Counted from the first letter of the stretch, positions 24,435 to 33,196 are shown. The stretch is DNA of 64,000 nucleotides from Kluyvera ascorbata_C (GCF_044197065.1 NZ_JBIQOI010000012.1:45948-109947), one strand, 5' to 3'. The notes: a model not told the origin generated them from the letters alone. A program made the numbers and translations.

Positions 24435-27038
24435 ATGGCGCTGTCAGCAAAAGAAAAATTATTCCACAAAATACTCACGCACTATGCGGAAAGCCCTTCA
24501 GGATTCACGGCCCAGGACTGCGCCGACTTTATGCAGGTTAACCGTAGCGTCATTAGCCATTATCTGAACAGGCTATGCGACGACGGTCGTTTGAGTAAGG
24601 AAAACACGCGCCCGGTTCGCTTTCATGTGCAGCACAACGAGGGCCAAAGGGTACTGCCGTCCAGGTTAGTGTCGAAACTGGCCGATGCCTTTATGAATTT
24701 GACCGGTGCCGAAGGTAGCCTGGCAGAAGCCGTCGCGCTATGCCGCTCGGCGGTAGACTACCCTGGTGAAGGGTTGCCAATCCTGCTTTCTGGCGAAAGT
24801 GGCGTGGGGAAGAGCCATCTCGCTTCGCTCATTTACCAATACGCCCTGGATCGCGGGGTTATCGCCGCGAATAAACCTTTTGTAGAGCTGAACTGCGCCG
24901 ACTACGCCAACAATCCCGAACTGCTGTCCGCCACCCTGTTTGGTTATACGCGCGGTGCCTTCACCGGGGCCGACCGCGACAAGCGTGGTGCATTTGATGA
25001 TGCTGACGGCGGTTTTCTATTCCTGGATGAAGTGCACCGACTGTCCGCAGAGAACCAGGAAAAATTGTTCCTGTTTATGGATAAAGGCTATTTCTACCGC
25101 CTGGGCGATAACCGCACGCGCCACCCTGCTTCACTACGATTTATCTTCGCCACCACCGAAAATATCGAAACGGTGCTGCTCAATACCTTCCGCCGCCGTA
25201 TTCCGGTGCGCGTGACGCTGCCCAATTTTATCTCCCGCCCACTGACCGAGCGGGTGGCGCAGGTGAATCTGTTCCTGCATCAGGAAGCGATGAGCCTACG
25301 GCGAGATATCCACCTGGATACTCAGCTCATGCACCAGCTCGTTACTTCACCCGTGCGGGGGAATATCGGCGAGCTGAAAAACCAGATCAAAGTCATGTGC
25401 GCCAGCGCCTGGAGCGATAACCGCGACGCCGACGCCATCACGCTCCACGGCGCGCACCCTGGCGGGGAGACGCTGGTGATTTCGGCCAGCAAGCCGGGAG
25501 ACAACCTGAATGCCCACGCCCTGCTGCCTAAAGCCATGCATGACGAAGTCATTTTTCGCGAGTTTTGCCACAGCGGCAACGTGATGCTGCTCAATCGCAA
25601 AATCGAACATCTGCTCACGACGGTGAACGGCATCGTCTCGCAGGAGGCGCTCTACAGCGGCTACATCTGGCAAAACACCATGCACGCCGTGAATGAGCTG
25701 GAGAACCTGACCGGCGTGGCCTGCGGGCAGGAGATCCGCAAAGCAGTCTGGCTGTGCCTGACCTACGCCTTGCATGCCCCTCAGCACGCTGAGCAAATTG
25801 ATGAGCTCCAGGCCATCGCTGACTATGTTTCCGGGAAGGCGCGCCTGCTGGCCGAAGAGTGTATGGCTTTGCTGGCGAGGCATGTGAACCACGCGCCTTT
25901 GCCGCTGCTGCTGCCTCTGCTGAGCTGCGCTTTCCATTCGTTGGCAGGTGAAGATTCACCAATTCAGGGGATTATCGTCTCCCACGGACGTTCGACCGCC
26001 TCCAGTATCGCCGGTATCGCGAACCAGCTTACCGGCGGTTACTACTTCAAAGCCTTCGATATGCCGAACGCCACTTCCACCCGCGAAATTATCGATTTGC
26101 TGATTGCGCATCTATCGCGCCTTAAGCAGGGGGCCGGGCTAATCATCCTGGTCGACATGGGCTCGCTCAAGGAGATCTACGAAGAGATTAAGCTGCATCT
26201 GCACGGCGAGCTGCTGGTCATTAACAACGTCAGTACCGCCATGGCGCTGGATATTGCGGGAAAAATCCAGGATAAGCTGCCGATGGAGGCAATTATCGAA
26301 AGCGCTAAGGGCGCTTATGAGGTGGAAACGCGCTACTACGCGGGGATGTTGCCTGGTAATAAGATCATCATTTCCTGCATCTCCGGTGAAGGCATTTCCC
26401 GCAAGCTGAAAGACATCGTCCAGCGCTACCTGCCGCAGGAAGAGATCGACATCCTCACCATGGAATATGACGACCTGAAGTGGAAAATCGCCCGCGCAGA
26501 CCCGGCGCTCAACGGCACGCGGCTTATCATCACGACCACCGATCTGGAAGCGGGTTATATCCCTCTCATCAGCGTCGAACAGCTGATCAAAGAAAAAGCC
26601 CAGGTGCTTAAACGAGACTACTTCAACGGCTTGCTGATGGAAGGCGGGTTAGAACCCATGGTCGAAGAGGTGGTGAAGCTGTTTACCGTCGAGGGCGTCG
26701 CCAGCCGCCTGAACTTCCTCAACCCGGTAGTGATTATCGATGAAGTAGAAGCCGTGATTAAACAGTATGAGGCGTTCTACAAAATTCATTTTGAAAGCTA
26801 CCTGCGCATTAACCTGTTTATGCACATCGCGCTGATGATTGAACGGGTGATGGTCAACAACGGTGTGCGCCATCGTGAAGAGGCGGAACTGACGCTTGAG
26901 CAGCAGGCCTTTGTCGCCGTGCACGACACCTTCTTCCAGGCGCTCAACCGTAAGTACAACATCACCCTGCCGCTCACCGAAGTCCTGATGATTTATGAAA
27001 TCATGGAACCGTGGATTGCGCCCGACTCGCTCAACTAA
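24435..27038 (+). CDS. sigma-54 dependent LevR/DgaR-type PTS operon activator
   Basis: 867 residues. An N-terminal HTH (about 1-60, FTAQDCADFMQVNRSVISHY) precedes an AAA+ domain with Walker A GESGVGKS at 120-127, the sigma-54 contact loop GAFTGA at 174-179 and Walker B GGFLFLDEVHRL. Then come a PTS-regulation domain (about 370-480), an EIIA-mannose-like domain with SHGRSTASSIAG, an EIIB-like segment SCISGEGISRKL and a second PRD at the C-terminus. This family senses PTS flux by phosphorylation and activates the adjacent operon. A matching -24/-12 promoter stands before the EIIA gene, 118 bp beyond this stop. Confidence 0.92.
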   Translation: MALSAKEKLFHKILTHYAESPSGFTAQDCADFMQVNRSVISHYLNRLCDDGRLSKENTRPVRFHVQHNEGQRVLPSRLVSKLADAFMNLTGAEGSLAEAVALCRSAVDYPGEGLPILLSGESGVGKSHLASLIYQYALDRGVIAANKPFVELNCADYANNPELLSATLFGYTRGAFTGADRDKRGAFDDADGGFLFLDEVHRLSAENQEKLFLFMDKGYFYRLGDNRTRHPASLRFIFATTENIETVLLNTFRRRIPVRVTLPNFISRPLTERVAQVNLFLHQEAMSLRRDIHLDTQLMHQLVTSPVRGNIGELKNQIKVMCASAWSDNRDADAITLHGAHPGGETLVISASKPGDNLNAHALLPKAMHDEVIFREFCHSGNVMLLNRKIEHLLTTVNGIVSQEALYSGYIWQNTMHAVNELENLTGVACGQEIRKAVWLCLTYALHAPQHAEQIDELQAIADYVSGKARLLAEECMALLARHVNHAPLPLLLPLLSCAFHSLAGEDSPIQGIIVSHGRSTASSIAGIANQLTGGYYFKAFDMPNATSTREIIDLLIAHLSRLKQGAGLIILVDMGSLKEIYEEIKLHLHGELLVINNVSTAMALDIAGKIQDKLPMEAIIESAKGAYEVETRYYAGMLPGNKIIISCISGEGISRKLKDIVQRYLPQEEIDILTMEYDDLKWKIARADPALNGTRLIITTTDLEAGYIPLISVEQLIKEKAQVLKRDYFNGLLMEGGLEPMVEEVVKLFTVEGVASRLNFLNPVVIIDEVEAVIKQYEAFYKIHFESYLRINLFMHIALMIERVMVNNGVRHREEAELTLEQQAFVAVHDTFFQALNRKYNITLPLTEVLMIYEIMEPWIAPDSLN

Positions 27039-27155
27039 ACGTTCTGCCAGCGCAGGCTGGCAGACGCTTCGACACTCCCATTATTGCCGCTATCAACACC
27101 ACCAACACCGCTGGACACTAATTTTTTTATCTATTAAATCATATAGATAAAAATA

Positions 27156-27171
27156 TGGCACGGCGGTTGCA
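27156..27171 (+). promoter_or_regulatory. sigma-54 promoter of the PTS-GH88 operon
   Basis: TGGCACGGCGGTTGCA fits the -24/-12 consensus TGGCACN5TTGCA exactly, with GG and GC ten bases apart. It lies 42 bp upstream of the EIIA start and directly downstream of the sigma-54 activator gene. A GGACACTAA motif at 27113-27121 is a candidate upstream activator site. Confidence 0.9.
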
Positions 27172-27212
27172 ACATCTTCAACAGATACCGAAAAAAAATG
27201 AAGGAATTCGAC

Positions 27213-27695
27213 ATGCGAGAGATGTACATCGCAACCCACGGTCGCTATGCGGAAGGGATTATTTCAGCGCTGAACCTGCTGGTTGGTGACGATCACGGCG
27301 TCACGCCCATCTGCGCCTACTGCGGCGAGATTGGCTCCACGGCCGAACTGGCGGTGCGCTTTGAGGCCCTCGCCCAACAGACCCTCGGCCAGCAAAAAGA
27401 GCTGGTGCTGTTTACCGATATGCCCGGCGGCAGCGTCAACAACACCGCCGTACAGCTGCTGGTGAAATATCCGCATGTTCAGGTTATTAGCGGCGCCAAT
27501 CTGATTATGCTGATGGAGTTTTGCCTCTCCGAGCATGCGGATACCCCATCACGTCTTGAAGACGCCATTGCCGCCGCCAACGGCGCGATGCAGTACATGA
27601 ACGTGCAGCCGGAAATTCTCGCCGCTCGCCAGGCCACCCAGCCCGCTGCTGATGATGATATCGACGACTTTTTTGCCACGGAGACACAGCCATGA
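27213..27695 (+). CDS. mannose-family PTS component EIIA
   Basis: 160 residues from the ATG at 27213, preceded by AAGGA seven bases upstream; an ATG at 27198 would add five residues without a better site. Phosphorylated His is H9 in YIATHGRYAEG, with TDMPGGSVNNTA as the conserved loop of EIIA-Man. It receives phosphate from HPr and passes it to EIIB in the cytosol. A short acidic C-terminal tail (DDDIDDFFATE) follows. It overlaps the GH88 gene by 4 bp. Confidence 0.9.
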   Translation: MREMYIATHGRYAEGIISALNLLVGDDHGVTPICAYCGEIGSTAELAVRFEALAQQTLGQQKELVLFTDMPGGSVNNTAVQLLVKYPHVQVISGANLIMLMEFCLSEHADTPSRLEDAIAAANGAMQYMNVQPEILAARQATQPAADDDIDDFFATETQP

Positions 27696-28870
27696 ACGTT
27701 GCGCTGGAAACCCTCGATCGCCGCTACCTTACGCCGCAGCCGGGCTTAGATTCGCGCTGGCTGAACGGAGCGCTTCACGAGGTGCTCGCCAAAGTTGATG
27801 CCATGCTGCCGCGCTTTACCGCTACCTTTCCGGCGGCCAGCGCAACGGATGGCCGCTACCCGGCGGTAGAAAAGGTCGATTGGACCGAAGGATTCTGGAC
27901 CGGGATGCTGTGGCTGGCCTGGGAAGTGACCGGCGATGACAAATACCGCACGGCGGCGGAAGGGCTGCTCGACAGTTTTGAAGAGCGTCTTGATAAGCAG
28001 ATTAAAGTCGACACTCACGACCTGGGCTTTCTCTATCTGCTCTCCTGCGTCAACGCCTGGAAGCTCACCGGCAACCTTCGCGCCCGCGGTCTGGCGCTAC
28101 GCGCCGCAGAGCTGCTGTATCGCCGCTTTAACGAAACGGCGGGCGTGATCCAGGCCTGGGGCGATCTCAACGACCCGGCGCGCCAGGGACGCATGATCAT
28201 CGACTGCAACCTCAACGTGCCGCTGCTGTTCTGGGCCGCCAATGAGACGGGCAACGTCGCGTGGTGGGAAGCCGCGACGCGTCACCTGGCGCAGGCCGCG
28301 CGTTATCTGGTGCGAGAAGATGCTTCCAGCTTCCACACTTTCTATATGGATGTGCACAGCGGCCAACCGCTGCGCGGCGATACTCATCAGGGCTTTAGCG
28401 ACAGCTCGTGCTGGGCGCGCGGTCAGGCGTGGGGGATTTACGGCTTTGCGCTGGGCTTCCGCCATACCGGCGATACTGCACAGCCGGAGCTAGCGCGTAA
28501 ACTGGCGCACTATTACCTCAACCGTCTGCCGGAAGATTTCGTCTGCTATTGGGATCTGATTTTCACGCCGCAGGATAACGCGCCGCGAGATACCTCCGCT
28601 GCCGCCGTTGCCGCCTGCGGCCTGGCGGAGCTGCTTACTCTGCTGCCGTTAACCGACCCGCTACGCCCCGCTTACGGTAACGCCATCGAACTGATGATGC
28701 GCAATTTGCGCGAGCGCTATTTTGCCCACACGCAGGACGGCCTGCTGCGTGAAGGTGTTTATAACTTTGGCCGCAACATGGGCATTAACGAACCTAACCT
28801 CTGGGGCGATTATTTCTATTTCGAAGCCCTGGTTCGCCTTTCCCGCGTCTGGACCCCCTACTTTTGCTAA
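27692..28870 (+). CDS. GH88 unsaturated glucuronyl hydrolase
   Basis: 392 residues, the usual length for GH88, no signal peptide, so cytoplasmic. An alpha6/alpha6 barrel is suggested by WTEGFWTGMLWLAWE, THDLGFLYLLSC with candidate catalytic D110, IIDCNLNVPLLFWA with D171, and SDSSCWARGQAWGIYGFAL. The two Asp correspond in context to D88 and D149 of the Bacillus enzyme. GH88 hydrates the 4,5-unsaturated glucuronyl residue left by polysaccharide lyases, releasing an unstable uronate and the partner sugar. Lying between EIIA and EIIB, it should act on the PTS-imported disaccharide. Confidence 0.9.
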   Translation: MNVALETLDRRYLTPQPGLDSRWLNGALHEVLAKVDAMLPRFTATFPAASATDGRYPAVEKVDWTEGFWTGMLWLAWEVTGDDKYRTAAEGLLDSFEERLDKQIKVDTHDLGFLYLLSCVNAWKLTGNLRARGLALRAAELLYRRFNETAGVIQAWGDLNDPARQGRMIIDCNLNVPLLFWAANETGNVAWWEAATRHLAQAARYLVREDASSFHTFYMDVHSGQPLRGDTHQGFSDSSCWARGQAWGIYGFALGFRHTGDTAQPELARKLAHYYLNRLPEDFVCYWDLIFTPQDNAPRDTSAAAVAACGLAELLTLLPLTDPLRPAYGNAIELMMRNLRERYFAHTQDGLLREGVYNFGRNMGINEPNLWGDYFYFEALVRLSRVWTPYFC

Positions 28871-28882
28871 CTGGAGCTACAC

Positions 28883-29380
28883 ATGATTTCTTTAGTACGA
28901 ATTGACGATCGCCTGATTCACGGCCAGGTTGCCGTGGTCTGGACCAAACATCTCGGTGTTAACCGTATTCTGGTCGCCAACGATCAGATCGTGAATAACG
29001 AAGTGCAGAAGATGTCGCTGCGCATGGCGGCTCCTGATACCGCGAAGTGCGCGATCATGGCAGTCAAAGACGCGGGCGATATTCTCAACGACCCGCGCTC
29101 CGAGGCGATGAAAATTATGGTGATCGTCAACAATGCCGCCGATGCGCGTCGCCTCGTTGAACAGGCTGACGGCATCAAAACCCTGAACGTCGCCAACTTT
29201 GGGCGTATCACCGACAATCTAGCAGCGAAAAAACGCATTAGCGACACCGTGTACGTGACACCGGAAGACGTGGCTGATTTTCATGCCATCGCCGCGCGCG
29301 GCGTGAAGGTGGAATACCAGGTACTGCCCTCTCATCCGGTGAAAAACCTGATTGAGATGCTGGATAACGCTGCTAGCTAA
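28883..29380 (+). CDS. mannose-family PTS component EIIB
   Basis: 165 residues with the phosphorylated His at position 13 in LVRIDDRLIHGQVAVVWTK, the hallmark of EIIB of the mannose/sorbose family. It transfers phosphate from EIIA to the incoming sugar at the EIIC-EIID channel. It is 12 bp after the GH88 stop with GGAGC as ribosome site. Confidence 0.92.
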   Translation: MISLVRIDDRLIHGQVAVVWTKHLGVNRILVANDQIVNNEVQKMSLRMAAPDTAKCAIMAVKDAGDILNDPRSEAMKIMVIVNNAADARRLVEQADGIKTLNVANFGRITDNLAAKKRISDTVYVTPEDVADFHAIAARGVKVEYQVLPSHPVKNLIEMLDNAAS

Positions 29381-29391
29381 GCGAGGTCGCT

Positions 29392-30192
29392 ATGTTAACG
29401 TCTGCACTGCTTGTCGCGCTGGTGATGTATATCGCCAAGTTCGCTGACCATACGCTCGGCCAGCCGCTGATTGAACGCCCGCTAATCTGCGGCGCGATGG
29501 TCGGTTTCGTGCTGGGCGATTTTCAGCAGGGAATTATCATCGGCGCTACGCTTGAGCTGATTTTTCTCGGCACCATCACCATCGGCGGCTCGGTGCCTGC
29601 CGACCTGGCGGTGGGTTCAGTTCTGGCTACCGCGTTCACCATTCTCACCCACGCTGAACCTGCGGTTGCGGTGGCATTAGCGCTGCCGATCAGCCTGCTG
29701 GCGGTCTTTGTTTACCAGGTGCTGAAGCTGGTTTATACCGCGCTGGTTGAGAAATATGACGCTTTGCTTGAAGAGGGGCGCGACCGCACCGCGCTCGGTA
29801 TCACGCTCGGAATGACGATGTTCTACGGCGTGCCGTTTGCGGTACTGGCCTTCTTCGGCATTCTGTTTGGTACCGATGTGATCCGCAGCCTGGTGGAAAG
29901 TATTCCGGATACCGTTATGCGCGGTATGACGGCGGTAGGCGGCATTCTTCCCGCTCTGGGCTTTGCCATTTTGCTCAAGGCGCTGTGGAACCGAAATATC
30001 GCGGCCTTCTTCTTTATTGGCTTCGCCATGGCGGCTTATCTGCAACTGCCGATTATGGGCATCGCGATTATCGCCGCTTCCGTTGCCGTTTATCTCTGCT
30101 TCAACGAATTCAACCAGTTGAAAGCCAATAAACAAGCCACTACTGCCGCAAGCGCGTCGGTTGACGATAAGGATGGGTTCTTCAATGACTGA
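29392..30192 (+). CDS. mannose-family PTS component EIIC
   Basis: 266 residues, membrane protein with the family pattern ERPLICGAMVGFVLGDFQQG followed by IIGATLELIFLGTITIGGSV. It forms the sugar channel with EIID. The 3' end overlaps the EIID start by 8 bp. Confidence 0.92.
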   Translation: MLTSALLVALVMYIAKFADHTLGQPLIERPLICGAMVGFVLGDFQQGIIIGATLELIFLGTITIGGSVPADLAVGSVLATAFTILTHAEPAVAVALALPISLLAVFVYQVLKLVYTALVEKYDALLEEGRDRTALGITLGMTMFYGVPFAVLAFFGILFGTDVIRSLVESIPDTVMRGMTAVGGILPALGFAILLKALWNRNIAAFFFIGFAMAAYLQLPIMGIAIIAASVAVYLCFNEFNQLKANKQATTAASASVDDKDGFFND

Positions 30193-31027
30193 TATCCACA
30201 ACAGCGCGGTAAGCGCAGTCGACGACAGCAAGAGCGAGAAAAAGATGTTCCGCCAGCTGTTTTTCCGCCAGTTCCAACTGCTGGGCTCCATGAACTTCAC
30301 CCGTATGGAAGGGCTGAGCTACGGCTGGATCCTGGCGCCGCTGCTCAAGAAGATCTATACCGGCAACCCGCACGGCTACGTTGAGTCGCTCAAACGCAAC
30401 AGCCAGTTCTTCAATACCAACCAGCATCTGGCACCGTTCATTATGGGCCTGACGCTTTCAATGGAAAAAGAGAACGCCGCCAATCCGGATTTTGATACCT
30501 CCAGTATTAACGGTATCAAAGTGGCCTTGATGGGGCCGTTTGCGGGCGTCGGCGATTCCTTCTTCTATGGCGTGCTGCGCATCATTGCAACGGGGATTGC
30601 TATCGGCCTCGCATCACAGGGGAACCCGTTGGGGCCGCTGCTGTTCCTGCTGATTTACAACATCCCAAGCTTACTGCTGCGCTACTACGGTGGGGTCATG
30701 GGCTATCGGCTGGGTTCGAAGTACATCGCCGAAGCGACGCAGTCTGGCTTGCTTTCCTGTATCACCAAAGCCTCGGCCATGATGGGCCTGATGATGGTGG
30801 GCGCAATGAGCGCCAGCATGGTGAAGTTTACCACCACCTTTAAAACCACTATCGCCGGGCAGCCATTCGTATTGCAGGAGATCCTCGACAAAATCTGCGT
30901 CGGGCTGATTCCGCTGCTGCTGGTGTTGGGCTGCCTGAAGCTGCTGAACAAAAAAGTGAGCCCCAATAAAGTGCTCATCATGCTGATTGTTTTCGGTTTC
31001 GCTGCTGCGGGCGTTGGGATTATTTAA
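30185..31027 (+). CDS. mannose-family PTS component EIID
   Basis: 280 residues from the ATG at 30185 (MTDIHNSAVSAVDDSKSEKK), which has AAGGATGG upstream; longer in-frame starts lie inside EIIC. Characteristic blocks are FFRQFQLLGSMNFTRMEGLS, FNTNQHLAPFIMGLTLSMEK and VALMGPFAGVGDSFFYGVLR. It completes an EIIA-GH88-EIIB-EIIC-EIID operon like the glycosaminoglycan-disaccharide PTS clusters of streptococci, so an unsaturated hyaluronan or chondroitin disaccharide is the best substrate guess. Confidence 0.92.
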   Translation: MTDIHNSAVSAVDDSKSEKKMFRQLFFRQFQLLGSMNFTRMEGLSYGWILAPLLKKIYTGNPHGYVESLKRNSQFFNTNQHLAPFIMGLTLSMEKENAANPDFDTSSINGIKVALMGPFAGVGDSFFYGVLRIIATGIAIGLASQGNPLGPLLFLLIYNIPSLLLRYYGGVMGYRLGSKYIAEATQSGLLSCITKASAMMGLMMVGAMSASMVKFTTTFKTTIAGQPFVLQEILDKICVGLIPLLLVLGCLKLLNKKVSPNKVLIMLIVFGFAAAGVGII

Positions 31028-31075
31028 CCCTTACCAGGCTCCCTTCTAAACAAGGGGGCCTGTCATGGAGTATTT

Positions 31076-32041
31076 ATGGTCTGGCATGCCGCGTTGTTTT
31101 CTTGTCAGCCTGAGAAATTTCATCAGGTTTTTCAATCAATTCATCTCACCGACATTGCTTCTCGCTGCAATCTCTATCCTGTACTCATTACCCCGGAAAA
31201 TATCAACCAGCACCTATCGGCGCTAAAAGATATTGAGTTCATATTTTCAACCTGGGGCATGTTCACCTTAAGTGAAGCACAGCTGGATAACTTATCTCGC
31301 CTGAAGGTTGTTTTTTATGCTGCGGGTGCAACGGATTACTTCTCGGCTCCCTATCTTGCTCGTAAGATAAAAATTGTCAGTGCATGGCGAGCAAATGCTG
31401 TTCCTGTCGCTGAATTTTGTCTCGCACAGATCTTATTAGGTTGTAAGGGCTATTACCGTAATCTGCGGGAATACACTTGCCCGGAACAATTTTCAGTGCT
31501 GGCGAATCAGCATTCCGCGCCCGGAAATTATCAAGAACGGGTCGCGCTACTTGGTGCAGGCGCGATCTCTCAGGCTTTGCAAACTTTATTACACCCGTTC
31601 GCCCTTGATGTGGTGGTGATTCCATCAAGGCCGGATAAACGAACGCTTTCTTTGGAAGATGCCTTCTCAAGTGCGTGGGTTATCAGTAACCATTTACCTA
31701 ACCGCGCTGATAACATAGGTATTATTGATAGAAATCTTTTTCAAAGAATGCGTACTGGGGCCGTATTTATTAATACCGGGAGAGGCATGCAGGTAAACGA
31801 AAAAGACCTCATCAACATACTGGAAGAACGCCCCGATCTGACCGCTATTCTGGATGTCACCAAACCTGAACCACCCGATGCAACATCATCGTTATATACA
31901 CTTCCTAACGTGCAGTTAACCAGCCATATTGCCGGGGCACTGAATAATGAGACCCGACGTTTGGTTCACTGCGTACTGGATGAATTCCAGCGCTGGTTGA
32001 AAGGTGAACCACTTCAACATGAGATTTCAACACGTTTATAA
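31076..32041 (+). CDS. D-isomer-specific 2-hydroxyacid dehydrogenase family protein
   Basis: 321 residues from an ATG with GGAG six bases upstream. The C-terminal NAD-binding part has RVALLGAGAISQALQTLL (a relaxed GxGxxG), AVFINTGRGMQVNEKDL, ILDVTKPEPP with the catalytic-pair Glu and LTSHIAGAL with the active-site His. The family reduces 2-keto acids or oxidises 2-hydroxy acids with NAD(P). It follows the PTS operon by 48 bp containing an imperfect hairpin (31036-31063). It is visibly AT-richer with different codon use, so it may have arrived separately. Link to the uronate pathway is uncertain. Confidence 0.8.
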   Translation: MVWHAALFSCQPEKFHQVFQSIHLTDIASRCNLYPVLITPENINQHLSALKDIEFIFSTWGMFTLSEAQLDNLSRLKVVFYAAGATDYFSAPYLARKIKIVSAWRANAVPVAEFCLAQILLGCKGYYRNLREYTCPEQFSVLANQHSAPGNYQERVALLGAGAISQALQTLLHPFALDVVVIPSRPDKRTLSLEDAFSSAWVISNHLPNRADNIGIIDRNLFQRMRTGAVFINTGRGMQVNEKDLINILEERPDLTAILDVTKPEPPDATSSLYTLPNVQLTSHIAGALNNETRRLVHCVLDEFQRWLKGEPLQHEISTRL

Positions 32042-32101
32042 ATGATGCCCTTCAGAGGATTTATATAGTCAGGCGCTGGCCTGCGGAGAGAAACGATAGG
32101 T

Positions 32102-32180
32102 CAGATAAGGTATTTACGCCGCCATCAGGTAACTTGCGCGGGTTCTGCCGGATGACGCTTCGCTTATCCGACCTACCGCT
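32102..32180. repeat. REP-like repeats before DUF1471 copy 2
   Basis: AGATAAGGTATTTACGCCGCCATCAGG and TGCCGGATGACGCTTCGCTTATCCGACCTACC are degenerate REP units. REPs at the same relative place follow azlD ahead of copy 1. Confidence 0.65.
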
Positions 32181-32185
32181 TAAAA

Positions 32186-32217
32186 ACAAAAAAAGCGCCC
32201 CAAGGGCGCTCTTTCGA
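32186..32217 (-). terminator. terminator of DUF1471 copy 2
   Basis: The - strand hairpin GAGCGCCCTTGGGGCGCTTTTTTT is identical in its core to that of copy 3. Confidence 0.85.
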
Positions 32218-32231
32218 CGGTGATTCGCAGC

Positions 32232-32444
32232 TTATTTATTCAGTTCAGCGGTCATGTGCACGCGGTTACCGGAATAAGCCTGAGTAATTTTGTAAGAGCT
32301 TGCACCCGCTTGTTCAGCCTGGGCGGCAATTTTCGCTTCTGCACCGTCAATGGTAGAGGCGGTTGCGGTCACGGTCTGAGCAGCGAAAGTACCGAAAGAA
32401 GCGGCGAGTGCGATAACTGCGACAAAAGTTTTGATGCTTTTCAT
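32232..32444 (-). CDS. DUF1471 small periplasmic protein, copy 2 (mosaic)
   Basis: 70 residues with the same signal peptide as copy 1 and a mature domain that differs from copy 1 only in ending ELNK instead of ELTK. At DNA level the C-terminal half follows copy 1 closely. The N-terminal half, ribosome site and 5' leader are identical to copy 3 (192 bp, 32353-32544). The gene therefore looks like a recombinant between the two types. Function as for copy 1. Confidence 0.85.
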   Translation of the reverse strand: MKSIKTFVAVIALAASFGTFAAQTVTATASTIDGAEAKIAAQAEQAGASSYKITQAYSGNRVHMTAELNK

Positions 32445-32544
32445 GATGTAAACCCTTTCAATTAGTTGTTTGGATAAGGCGTGTCGCCTTGATGTGATAA
32501 ATAATAGCCCTCACATCGTTCAACGAAAAGCGGAAGGATTTGTT
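32353..32544. repeat. 192-bp direct repeat, left copy
   Basis: By eye this segment is base-for-base identical to 34695-34886. It covers codons 1-31 of the DUF1471 gene, its ribosome site, leader hairpin and promoter. Same orientation, so recombination between the two would delete the hcp module. Confidence 0.88.
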
Positions 32545-32588
32545 GTTATCAATCAAATAAATTGATTAATTTTACACCACTATCGCAC

Positions 32589-32669
32589 CTACGCATCAAC
32601 CCAGTCGCAGACCTCTCCGATGTCGGGCTGAGCCTGCTGATCGACACAGTACACGGCCCCCAGATGCAT
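32589..32669 (-). pseudogene. possible coding remnant downstream of hcp
   Basis: A 26-residue frame starting MHLGAVYCVDQQAQPD and ending CDWVDA before a stop, in DNA of higher GC than hcp. Its composition looks protein-like but the reading frame is closed upstream by a stop. It may be the 3' end of a lost gene; I do not recognise the family. Confidence 0.3.
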
Positions 32670-32716
32670 CGGCTTTGCTATTTTCTTACCTCATTAGTGT
32701 CATGGTGCCTTTGTCA

Positions 32717-33196
32717 TCAGGCGCAACAACTATCGTTCCATACATCACGATAAATAATATTACCCTCCGTATACTTCCAGGTAATTGCCTCATAACGCAA
32801 TTCAAGCGTTTCAAGATGGGTGCTGCTCATGCCATTAGGAGCAAGATATGGGGAAACCGTCGTGAGTTTGACATTGTCCAGGATGATATTGAAATATTCA
32901 GACTCGATGCCCGACTCCAGTATTCGATACATCTTGATTGTTGCTTTCTTCAGCGTTCGGCCTTCGCATACGGCGCGATACAGAATAGGTGTCGTTTGGT
33001 CAAATTCCTTCACTACTGTGATAGGGCGATGAACGCGCGTTCCTGTCAGCTTTCCCCTGTTTGGATCTACCGGGATAGTGACACCGTGAGAAAATGATTT
33101 TAACTCTATAGATCCAAGACGAAGTGGTATTAGACAACTGCCCACAATAGGCGAACCATTTTCATCTTCAAGCCATAAGTGTGCGGGGGTAGACAT
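32717..33196 (-). CDS. hcp: Hcp-family type VI secretion tube protein (orphan)
   Basis: 159 residues, the usual Hcp length, all beta apart from one helix. It starts at an ATG with AAGGA at the right spacing. Recognisable Hcp features are MSTPAHLWLEDENGSPIVGS, the basic-hydrophobic SIELKSFSHGVTIPVD, THRPITVVKEFDQTTPILYRAVCEG-like core and the C-terminal LRYEAITWKYTEGNIIYRD. Hexameric Hcp forms the T6SS inner tube and carries small effectors in its lumen. No tss structural genes are in the window, so a T6SS elsewhere must supply the apparatus. It is AT-rich relative to the chromosome. Confidence 0.88.
   Translation of the reverse strand: MSTPAHLWLEDENGSPIVGSCLIPLRLGSIELKSFSHGVTIPVDPNRGKLTGTRVHRPITVVKEFDQTTPILYRAVCEGRTLKKATIKMYRILESGIESEYFNIILDNVKLTTVSPYLAPNGMSSTHLETLELRYEAITWKYTEGNIIYRDVWNDSCCA

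Noticed and set aside
32562..32753. 63-codon + strand open frame between DUF1471 copy 2 and hcp
   Set aside because: It runs antisense into the 3' end of hcp and has no ribosome site or family match.
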